Source of the DNA: an uncultured Armatimonadota bacterium
Lineage (GTDB): Bacteria; Armatimonadota; Armatimonadia; Armatimonadales; Armatimonadaceae
Assembly (NCBI GenBank): GCA_903924445.1
Contig: CAIYBQ010000315.1
Location: 1 to 6,668 of the forward strand
Direction of reading: 5' to 3'
DNA: 6,668 bases
This document shows, piece by piece, positions 1 through 5,770 of the stretch; positions within the stretch are counted from its first letter, which is position 1; the number at the start of each line of letters is the position of its first letter. The notes under the pieces were generated by a model that saw nothing but the letters and a program-made list of their open reading frames with translations, had not been told where the DNA came from and made no database searches. The position numbers and the translations under genes are program-made.

Positions 1-606
1 GGCCTCTTCATCACAGTGATTCTGTGTATCAACCTCATACCAACGGAAGTTGAGCGCAGGACCATATACACAATCCTTGCGAAGCCTGTACGCCGGTATG
101 AGTTCCTCCTTGGTAAGTTTTTTGGTGCACTTGGAACCTTGGGCATCAACATCGGACTGATGGGACTTGCATTCGTCGTTGCAGTTGCAGTCAAGCAGAT
201 TGGCGCCGAGAACGCAGTCAGCCCATTGATTCTCTTCAAGGGCATTCTGATGATCGCAATGCAGATGTTGCTTCTGGCAGCACTTGCAATGTTCTTCTCG
301 ACCTTTGTGACTCCGCTTGTCAACTTCTTCTTGACGATGGTGTTGTTCGTTATTGGCAACCTGTCCAGCTATACGCTTGACCTTGCCAAGAACAGCCAAG
401 TTGCGATTGTGAAGTATGTGCTGCTCGGTGTCCATTATGTGGTTCCGAACTTCGGCAACTTCCAGTACACCAACCCGTTGTTGCAGCCGGATGTTGTCGT
501 AAAGAACGAAACCCTGTTCCTGACGCAGAACTGTGCTTATGCGGTTGCATATGCAACCGCGCTGATGGTGTTGGCAATCCTCGTATTCGATCGCCGGGAG
601 GTCTGA
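1..606 (+). CDS. ABC-2 type transporter permease, 3' part (5' end outside window)
   Basis: The reading frame is open from base 1, so the gene is cut at its 5' end; a GTG at 16 is internal. About 201 residues are visible. Right at the visible start is the charged segment TEVERRTIYTILAKPVRRYE followed by FLLGKF, the cytoplasmic signature of ABC-2/NosY-type permeases (Glu-x-Glu-Arg, then Pro-Val-x-Arg). After it come hydrophobic spans at roughly residues 45-65, 75-100, 105-125 and 180-197, and the protein ends in the short basic tail FDRREV typical of this family. The protein is therefore the integral-membrane half of an ABC exporter; the ATPase is not in the window and would be expected upstream. 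The substrate cannot be told. The TGA stop is 1 nt from the next ATG, so the two genes are very likely co-transcribed. The family call is secure; a specific role such as lipid, peptide or gliding/export is not. Confidence 0.88.
   Translation, partial: GLFITVILCINLIPTEVERRTIYTILAKPVRRYEFLLGKFFGALGTLGINIGLMGLAFVVAVAVKQIGAENAVSPLILFKGILMIAMQMLLLAALAMFFSTFVTPLVNFFLTMVLFVIGNLSSYTLDLAKNSQVAIVKYVLLGVHYVVPNFGNFQYTNPLLQPDVVVKNETLFLTQNCAYAVAYATALMVLAILVFDRREV
541..560. repeat. perfect 20-bp palindrome inside permease gene
   Basis: The arms GCGGTTGCAT and ATGCAACCGC are exact reverse complements with no spacer. The site encodes Ala-Val-Ala-Tyr-Ala-Thr-Ala within the last membrane span of the permease. 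The palindrome itself is certain; a function such as protein binding site or hairpin is not shown by anything else here. Confidence 0.9.
596..601 (+). promoter_or_regulatory. Shine-Dalgarno for the TPR-like gene
   Basis: GGGAGG lies inside the last codons of the permease gene, with 6 nt to the ATG at 608. It is the strongest ribosome binding site in the window and fixes the start of the next gene. Confidence 0.85.
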
Positions 607-607
607 C

Positions 608-2323
608 ATGCTGCGCGAAGCTTTCGCCAAAAATCCCAAGCTGGCAGGTACGTTGGTTCCGCTAACCGCGGCAATCATCGCCTTCCAGGCAATCAATGAC
701 CGGGATGACATGCGACGACAACCGGCTATTGAGCCTAAGAGTGTAAAGACTGCTGCCACCGCATCGTTTGGAGGCGCAGGCTTACCGTTCGAATACTCAT
801 TGGCCGCATTGTCCGGTTTCCGTCAGGTCATCGCTGGTCTACTGTGGGTCCGCTCGGATGCTTTCTTCCATAGCGGAAACTACGATGCTATTCTCCCGAT
901 GATTCGGTTGATTACATGGCTTGACCCTAACTGGTTGGATGTCTATGCAACGGGTGCCTGGCACCTGATGTATAACTTTACGGATACGGATCAACGCTCT
1001 GATCGACGGTATTTACCTGTAGGCCTAGCGCTTCTCGATGAGGGAATTGCCAACAACTCGAAAGTCTTTGATGTGTACAAAGAAAAGGGTTGGAATATGT
1101 TTGACAAGGTCCGTGACTATAACGGAGCAGTCAAAGCATACCAAGGCGCTCTTGCGAATGACCCGGATGCGGAAATTAACCAGGTCGCGCACCCATTGGC
1201 ACACTCCTTCGAGCGTGCTGGAATGGTGGATGAATCCATTGCTGCTTGGGATGATGCTATAAAGCGTCATGAAGGGTGGATGAAGCGACCGGGCATCACC
1301 GATGAAGTTAAAATGCGAAACTCCATGGGTGTTAAGAATGCGACCAAAAACCGGTCCATTATGCAGATCCGGAAGGCTTTACGTCCGGTAAACATCGCAC
1401 AGTTGGGGTTAGTCGACACCGACTTTCATGTGACCGTCACCCGCACCAAATCCAAGGTGATCAAGGTCGAAGGTACCTGGAATCTGATTGGATCCATCAA
1501 GGACACATTCGATGCCGGTATCTTTGAAGCCGACGGCAATACCATCAAAACGCTCGGCAAGGGCCTAACACTTGATGGACCAGTGAACGGCTGTCGTGTG
1601 GATGTTCGCCTTCAGGACGATGGCTACAAAATGCCGGAATTTGGATCGTTTAGCTTTGAAGTTGATCCAAAAGTCACGCTGATGCAAGACATCGTTTCAA
1701 CAAGCGGTGGACGTCAAGTGGATGCGGGTGGTGCTTATGTTGCAACACCACGCGCCGGTAATGCTGAAGCAGTTGCAGAATCTGCAAAAGTTTACAACCT
1801 TGCGCCTAAAGACCAAGCTGTTGCAAATGGCGTTCCTGTAGCACAGGCGCTAACCGGTGCAGTGCCAATCTCCCCGCGAGGGCAGTGGCAGCTGGTAACG
1901 ATGGCTTATCCGAAAGCCTTCAATGCTTACCCACGCTACTACACGCAGGCTGAAATTCCAGCAATGTTTGCTAAGCTTCGTGGCGATGCAAAGACCGTTG
2001 CTGAAAAGTTGACGAAGCGTAACGTTCACATCGCCCGCAAGGGTCTGTATGCTCCTGGGTCTTTCCGCAGGGAAATCGACATGAGCAAAGATCCAAAGAT
2101 GTACGGCTTCAAGAACGATTCGTTTGAGCTGATTCTCAGCGTCAATCCAAGAACGGCACCTGACTTTGTTCAGGATCGTATTGGCTGGAACGGCGAAGGC
2201 TGGAATGATCGCAAGTACTTGGATGACAAGACGGTTCCAGGACTACGAATGATTCGTGTTCGCGTACCACTGACCAAGGATGACATTCTTGGAAGCGGTG
2301 AGAAGGTTCTCTTCAAAGGCTAA
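608..2323 (+). CDS. membrane-anchored TPR-like protein with beta-rich C-terminal half, function unknown
   Basis: 571 residues. The N-terminus is a basic stretch followed by a single hydrophobic segment (about residues 12-29) without a clear cleavage site, so a signal anchor with the bulk outside the cytoplasm is the simplest reading. Residues about 70-225 look like degenerate tetratricopeptide helices. They begin with GFRQVIAGLLWVRSD and a later LDPNWLDVYATGAWHL, a pattern I associate with TPR proteins of Armatimonadota and Planctomycetes, followed by paired helices around YNGAVKAYQGAL and DESIAAWDDAI. Residues about 268-370 are rich in beta-strand pattern, as is the last 95-residue stretch (about 475-570); neither matches a family I can name. 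TPRs normally mediate protein contacts, so a partner role beside the ABC permease just upstream (1-nt gap) is likely but inferred. The ATG start is set by GGGAGG 6 nt upstream. A hairpin terminator follows about 20 nt after the stop. Confidence 0.85.
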   Translation: MLREAFAKNPKLAGTLVPLTAAIIAFQAINDRDDMRRQPAIEPKSVKTAATASFGGAGLPFEYSLAALSGFRQVIAGLLWVRSDAFFHSGNYDAILPMIRLITWLDPNWLDVYATGAWHLMYNFTDTDQRSDRRYLPVGLALLDEGIANNSKVFDVYKEKGWNMFDKVRDYNGAVKAYQGALANDPDAEINQVAHPLAHSFERAGMVDESIAAWDDAIKRHEGWMKRPGITDEVKMRNSMGVKNATKNRSIMQIRKALRPVNIAQLGLVDTDFHVTVTRTKSKVIKVEGTWNLIGSIKDTFDAGIFEADGNTIKTLGKGLTLDGPVNGCRVDVRLQDDGYKMPEFGSFSFEVDPKVTLMQDIVSTSGGRQVDAGGAYVATPRAGNAEAVAESAKVYNLAPKDQAVANGVPVAQALTGAVPISPRGQWQLVTMAYPKAFNAYPRYYTQAEIPAMFAKLRGDAKTVAEKLTKRNVHIARKGLYAPGSFRREIDMSKDPKMYGFKNDSFELILSVNPRTAPDFVQDRIGWNGEGWNDRKYLDDKTVPGLRMIRVRVPLTKDDILGSGEKVLFKG

Positions 2324-2341
2324 CTAAGCTTGTTCGGTGTT

Positions 2342-2384
2342 AAAACACCTCCGGTGACTAAGTTACCGGAGGTGTTTCTGGCTT
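2342..2384 (+). terminator. hairpin terminator closing the permease/TPR unit, probably bidirectional
   Basis: A perfect 13-bp stem pairs 2343-2355 (AAACACCTCCGGT) with 2365-2377 around a 9-nt loop. On the plus strand the GC-rich part is followed by TTTCTGGCTT; on the minus strand it is followed by TTTTAACACC. It sits about 20 nt after the TPR gene stop and between two convergent genes, so it can end transcripts from both sides. The U-tracts are short, so efficiency may be moderate. Confidence 0.8.
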
Positions 2385-2452
2385 AATGGTTTGACGTACA
2401 GCTATGTGCTCGTCCGCTCAGTTCAGAGAAGCCAAGGGAGATGAATATCAGG

Positions 2453-2477
2453 TGAGCATGTCACGCCTGCATGCTCA
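2453..2477. repeat. 8-bp inverted repeat in the convergent intergenic gap
   Basis: TGAGCATG (2453-2460) and CATGCTCA (2470-2477) are perfect reverse complements separated by 9 nt. No T-run follows on either strand, so it is not a convincing terminator. No function can be assigned; the rest of the 2385-2559 gap shows nothing else beyond an A6 run at 2487-2492. Confidence 0.5.
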
Positions 2478-2537
2478 AATGCGCCCAAAAAACCTCACGG
2501 TGACTACACTCGATTCGACATCAGAGGCTTGTTGGCA

Positions 2538-2555
2538 AAGACAAAGGTTTGTCTT
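2538..2555 (-). terminator. weak hairpin just after the lipoprotein stop
   Basis: AAGACAAA (2538-2545) and TTTGTCTT (2548-2555) form an inverted repeat that begins 4 nt past the stop codon of the minus-strand gene. The stem is AT-rich, the arms are only 2 nt apart, and the following T-run is short, so it is at best a weak terminator or a 3'-end stabilising hairpin. The stronger bidirectional hairpin at 2342-2377 lies further downstream. Confidence 0.35.
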
Positions 2556-2559
2556 CGTT

Positions 2560-3057
2560 TTATTTGGAAAAGCCAACCGTAAGGGGAGCTTGCCCAATTT
2601 TCCCAAGCGCAATGTTTGTGCCCACCGCAACCTGCTCATCGGTTGTCTGGGATGCTTCACATTTTCCATCCAAAATCGAAAGCTTAGCGGTTCGACCGTT
2701 GCTTCCACGGATCTCACCCTTAGATGTCCATGGCCCGGCTGCAGTCGTGCGTCGAGATTGAATGTCAATCTCCCATGTAAAACACGCGCCGCGGCTGCTG
2801 GTCGCGTTCAGCTTGGATGACTTTTCCACACGAAAAGCAGAAAGTTCGCAGGATGTATCGCTCCAGTTACGATCTCCGACAAAGGACCACTTGTAATGTA
2901 CGAGGTCACTTTGTTCTTTTACGCGCGTAAACAAAACACGGATGTTTCCGTCAGATGGCATTGCACTCCGGGATTCTTTTTGGCTTTGCCGCTGAGTACA
3001 GCCAACGGTTAGACTTACAAGAATAGGGATGAGCAACGCGATTAGTCGGGAATTCAT
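2560..3057 (-). CDS. small predicted lipoprotein, family unknown
   Basis: 165 residues. The N-terminus has an Arg at position 4, a hydrophobic stretch (residues 5-18), then LTVGC with the candidate lipidated cysteine at residue 20. That fits the permissive PROSITE lipobox, although Thr at -3 is less usual than Leu. The mature part (about 146 residues) is polar, with three further cysteines (in DTSCEL, GACFTW and GKCEAS) and a beta-like alternation, so a small globular envelope-anchored domain is likely. I recognise no family. The start is forced: an in-frame TGA lies five codons upstream. An AAGGA touches the ATG directly with no spacer, too close for normal Shine-Dalgarno use. The gene is single, convergent with the TPR gene and divergent from tRNA-Glu. 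An overlapping plus-strand frame (2404-2820) lacks any such signal and was rejected. Confidence 0.75.
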   Translation of the reverse strand: MNSRLIALLIPILVSLTVGCTQRQSQKESRSAMPSDGNIRVLFTRVKEQSDLVHYKWSFVGDRNWSDTSCELSAFRVEKSSKLNATSSRGACFTWEIDIQSRRTTAAGPWTSKGEIRGSNGRTAKLSILDGKCEASQTTDEQVAVGTNIALGKIGQAPLTVGFSK

Positions 3058-3063
3058 TCCTTG

Positions 3064-3092
3064 ATTGTATCAATTGATACCTTGCTTGTGGA
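3064..3092 (-). promoter_or_regulatory. candidate promoter of the lipoprotein gene, possibly leaderless
   Basis: Read on the minus strand, TCCACA (3087-3092; 4/6 to TTGACA) is followed after 17 nt by TACAAT (3064-3069; 5/6 to TATAAT). Transcription would then begin at or within a few bases of the ATG at 3057, implying a leaderless or almost leaderless mRNA. Consensus matching only. Confidence 0.35.
3067..3080. promoter_or_regulatory. perfect 14-bp palindrome, operator candidate
   Basis: GTATCAATTGATAC is its own reverse complement. It lies in the 62-bp gap between the lipoprotein start and tRNA-Glu, overlapping the start of the candidate -10 of the lipoprotein promoter and just upstream of the tRNA promoter. 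Position and symmetry suggest a dimeric regulator site, most likely controlling the lipoprotein gene. No regulator gene is in the window. Confidence 0.4.
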
Positions 3093-3110
3093 AATACTTC
3101 GCGGTAAACT
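3082..3110 (+). promoter_or_regulatory. candidate promoter of tRNA-Glu
   Basis: TTGCTT (3082-3087) and TAAACT (3105-3110; 4/6 to TATAAT) are 17 nt apart, and the -10 ends 9 nt before the first base of the tRNA, which suits a very short 5' leader. Consensus matching only. Confidence 0.4.
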
Positions 3111-3119
3111 GTTCCGCGT

Positions 3120-3192
3120 GGCCCGTTGGTCGAGCGGTTAAGGCGCCTCCCTTTCACGGAGGAAACCAGGGGTTCGATTCCCCTACGGGCTA
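3120..3192 (+). tRNA. tRNA-Glu, anticodon UUC
   Basis: A complete 73-nt cloverleaf can be drawn by hand. The acceptor stem is 3120-3126 with 3185-3191. The D arm starts at 3129 and has the G13/A22 non-pair. The anticodon stem CCTCC/GGAGG (3146-3150, 3158-3162) encloses the loop CTTTCAC with anticodon TTC at 3153-3155. There is a 5-nt variable loop, and the T stem AGGGG/CCCCT encloses TTCGATT. The discriminator base is A3192. CCA is not encoded, so it must be added by the nucleotidyltransferase. The terminal acceptor pair is a G1-U72 wobble. The anticodon reads GAA and GAG. An intrinsic terminator follows directly, so the gene is a single-tRNA transcript. Confidence 0.97.
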
Positions 3193-3196
3193 GATT

Positions 3197-3228
3197 GAGA
3201 GCACCTCTTCAAGGTGCTCTTTTTGTTT
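3197..3228 (+). terminator. intrinsic terminator of tRNA-Glu
   Basis: AGAGCACCT (3198-3206) pairs perfectly with AGGTGCTCT (3212-3220) around the 5-nt loop CTTCA and is followed by TTTTGTTT. It starts 5 nt after the tRNA 3' end and isolates the tRNA transcript from the hydrolase genes downstream. Confidence 0.92.
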
Positions 3229-3291
3229 GCTGGCACTATTGTCGTTTTGGCATCCTCAGAGGGGAGTCGACGGCGTGATACTGAGCCCATC

Positions 3292-3320
3292 GATACAATT
3301 GTCGATGATTGTTATCTAAT
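3292..3320 (+). promoter_or_regulatory. candidate promoter of the hydrolase pair
   Basis: GATACA (3292-3297; 3/6 to TTGACA) and TCTAAT (3315-3320; 5/6 to TATAAT) are 17 nt apart, about 48 nt before the ATG at 3368. A promoter is expected in the 3229-3367 gap because the tRNA terminator lies just upstream, but this match is modest. I see nothing else in that gap. Confidence 0.3.
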
Positions 3321-3367
3321 CGTCAAATGCTGCATGACGGGACTGGTCACTTCCCCTACAATGCCGT

Positions 3368-5770
3368 ATGCACACATTCCAAGGTACTTGTAGGGTTGTT
3401 AAAGCACATGTTATTGGCGAATCCGGGCGGGGTGGGCGTACCGCATTTGACCGGGACCGCGTAACCGCTGCAATAGCTGCCGGCTCTCTCATTGTTGAGA
3501 ATGGTCGTCCTGTCGCAGATGGTGGTCCTGTCTGGCGAGAGCTGCCGGTTTCAGCAGATGGTGTTTACGCAGAGCGAGAGCTTCGCGGTGGTTATGTTGC
3601 ATTGATTGTTTCATCCGATGCCGATCAGACGATTGTTGTTCGGGCATCTGGGCATGGAGTCTTTTACGGGCCTGGAATCGTACACGGTGGTGATCCTTAC
3701 GGGACGGATGCTTTTCACTTCCCGGTTCGACTAAAGGCTGGAAACAATCAGCTTATCTTTTCCGTTGGACGCGGAAGGCTGGCAGTGCGGTTTGAAGCTG
3801 CAAGCAACACAGCGTTCATCAGTGGGAATGACCTAACGATCGGAGATGTCGTTCCGGGCTCAACCGATGGCGTCTACGCAGGTGTTCAGGTAGTGAATCC
3901 TGCTGCTGGCGGTTACTTTATGTTGATGGCGACGATTGAACCTAGTAGCACCGCAAGTCACATCGTCTACCTGCCCGCATTGTCATCTACCAAAATTCCA
4001 ATCAAACTTCCACCTGTTGATCGGCCGAGCGCTGATGGTGTATCCGTTAGCTTTGAGCTTGTTGATTGTGGTAAGGAACGTCAAGTAAATACGAAGCGGA
4101 TGTCGAGCAATGATTCATCAAAAATCGTAAGCACCATCAAGGTTTCCACTCGAGTACGTCGCCCGCAGGATACGCGGAAGAACACGTTTATCTCTGACAT
4201 CGATGGCAGTGCTCAGTATTACGGTGTACGCCCTGCACAAAGCCGCCAACAGTCTCCAAATCTTGTATTGACCCTTCACGGAGCATCGGTCGAAGGCATG
4301 GGACAGGCGGAAGCGTATGGCAATCATGCTGATATCAGCTGGATTGCAGCCACAAATCGTCGCCCATATGGTTTCGATTGGGAAGACTGGGGCCGCAAGG
4401 ATGCCATGGAAGTTCTTGCGGATGCAAGTGCCAGACTCCCGATGGCTCCAGCGAAAGTCCATCTTGCTGGTCACTCGATGGGGGGGCATGGAACATGGGT
4501 CAACGGATCACTCTATCCATCAACATTCGCATCCATCGCGCCAAGCGCAGGGTGGGTATCGTTTGCATCTTATGGGGGAGGGGCTCGGAGTCCCCAACAA
4601 CCCGATGTTGTTGACACCGTTTTCAATCGGGCGAACAATGAATACGACACCTTAAAACGGGCTGGAAACCTGGATTATCCAAGCGTTTTCATTCTTCATG
4701 GCGATGCCGATGACAATGTCCCGGTCACCGAAGCCCGAACGATGAAGTCTGTTCTCGAAAATCGGCGTCACCCACGGTTTGGTTATCATGAACAACCAGG
4801 CGCTGGGCACTGGTGGGATGGACCGCAGGGGGCAGGAGCCGACTGTCTCGATTGGCCAGGAATTACCTCAGCAATTCGCTCATCCTCGGTTGCTGATCCT
4901 GACACATTTACGTTCTCGACACCGCATCCGGGAATCTCCGCAACGGCCTTCTGGGTAGAAGTCATTCATCAGCACGTATGGGGCGAGATGTCAAAGGTCT
5001 CTGCAACATGGAAGGCATCGCCGGCGGAGCTTTGGATCACGGCAGAAAACATCGAACGGCTTGCGATAGGTGAGCGCTCAGGTAAAAACCGTCCGACAAC
5101 GGTCAAAATTAACGGCCAAACGCTGCAGATTCCCCAAACTGGTACCGTTCATGTAGCGCTAACTGGATCCAAATGGCGTGTCGTAGGCGATATGCAGGCA
5201 GGGCAGAAATCGCCGCAGCGCTGTGGACCTTTCAAGAATGCCATCGGGAATCGCTTTGCACTAGTACTTCCAACCGGTGGGACTGCCGCTGAAAATGATT
5301 TGGCACTGCAGATTGCCCGCTACCACCTCGAAACATGGATGGTCCGCGGTAACGGACATAGTGATGTTTTCCTTGATACAGACCCGTTAGATGAAGACAG
5401 AACCTACGTTCTATACGGGAACAGTAGTATCAATAAAGCCTGGGGCAAATTAGTCAATCAGCAAAACGTGGATGTAACACGTCAGGCTGCCCGTATCGGT
5501 CGTAAGACTGTCAAGGGAGATGATGTCTTCCTCATGGCGTGTCAGCCGCATCCGAAATCGGACAAAAGTCATGTCGTGTTGGTTGGATTCACGGGTGCTG
5601 TGGGTGCTCGGGCAGTCCTCCGTGTGCCTTTGTTTGTCAGCGGTGTCGCGATGCCGGACTGGACGCTTGCGAAGGCGAATGTCTTCCAACTAGGGCGAGC
5701 TGGTGTTATTGGCGCAGGTTATTTTGACTCTGCCTGGAAGCCAGCAATGGATCAATCAGCATGGCGATAA
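3368..5770 (+). CDS. multidomain alpha/beta hydrolase (prolyl-oligopeptidase-like) with intact Ser-Asp-His triad
   Basis: 800 residues. The catalytic core (about 284-500) shows the oxyanion HGAS at 304-307, the nucleophile elbow GHSMGGHG with Ser370, Asp448 in HGDADDNVP, and His481 in PGAGHWW. This is the prolyl-oligopeptidase/esterase type of alpha/beta hydrolase; substrate (peptide or ester) is open. N-terminal to it are beta-rich regions, including GVFYGPGIVHGGDPYG with a following PVRLKAGNNQLIF (about 100-130), a jelly-roll-like pattern. The motif S-x-D-G-V occurs three times (62, 165, 221). A C-terminal region (about 619-800) contains ARYHLETWMVRGNG, VLYGNSSINKAW and a PDW near the end, which I associate with large secreted-type hydrolases of Planctomycetes and Armatimonadota. 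The start is forced: TGA at 3335-3337 is in frame and no other start lies between it and the core. Oddly, there is no signal peptide and no Shine-Dalgarno. The stop overlaps the next gene. Confidence 0.88.
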   Translation: MHTFQGTCRVVKAHVIGESGRGGRTAFDRDRVTAAIAAGSLIVENGRPVADGGPVWRELPVSADGVYAERELRGGYVALIVSSDADQTIVVRASGHGVFYGPGIVHGGDPYGTDAFHFPVRLKAGNNQLIFSVGRGRLAVRFEAASNTAFISGNDLTIGDVVPGSTDGVYAGVQVVNPAAGGYFMLMATIEPSSTASHIVYLPALSSTKIPIKLPPVDRPSADGVSVSFELVDCGKERQVNTKRMSSNDSSKIVSTIKVSTRVRRPQDTRKNTFISDIDGSAQYYGVRPAQSRQQSPNLVLTLHGASVEGMGQAEAYGNHADISWIAATNRRPYGFDWEDWGRKDAMEVLADASARLPMAPAKVHLAGHSMGGHGTWVNGSLYPSTFASIAPSAGWVSFASYGGGARSPQQPDVVDTVFNRANNEYDTLKRAGNLDYPSVFILHGDADDNVPVTEARTMKSVLENRRHPRFGYHEQPGAGHWWDGPQGAGADCLDWPGITSAIRSSSVADPDTFTFSTPHPGISATAFWVEVIHQHVWGEMSKVSATWKASPAELWITAENIERLAIGERSGKNRPTTVKINGQTLQIPQTGTVHVALTGSKWRVVGDMQAGQKSPQRCGPFKNAIGNRFALVLPTGGTAAENDLALQIARYHLETWMVRGNGHSDVFLDTDPLDEDRTYVLYGNSSINKAWGKLVNQQNVDVTRQAARIGRKTVKGDDVFLMACQPHPKSDKSHVVLVGFTGAVGARAVLRVPLFVSGVAMPDWTLAKANVFQLGRAGVIGAGYFDSAWKPAMDQSAWR

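Noticed and set aside
2404..2820. Plus-strand 138-residue open frame overlapping the lipoprotein gene
   Set aside because: No signal, no domain, Cys/Arg-rich composition typical of an antisense shadow; the minus-strand frame has a signal peptide and lipobox.
3170..3192. tRNA-Glu 3' end as an integration (att) site
   Set aside because: No second copy of the tRNA 3' end and no integrase in the window, so nothing supports an island boundary here.
3290..3315. Imperfect inverted repeat GATACAAT ... ATTGTTATC upstream of the hydrolase, resembling the GTATCAATTGATAC palindrome
   Set aside because: It needs a bulged base, and the AT-rich similarity is within what chance gives in a promoter region.
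3334..3393. Short upstream frame (19 codons) ahead of and overlapping the hydrolase start
   Set aside because: No ribosome binding site, not hydrophobic enough to be a displaced signal peptide, and too short to support.
4118..4489. Minus-strand 123-residue open frame inside the hydrolase
   Set aside because: It lies opposite the catalytic core with its conserved oxyanion and Ser370 motifs; it has no recognisable features.
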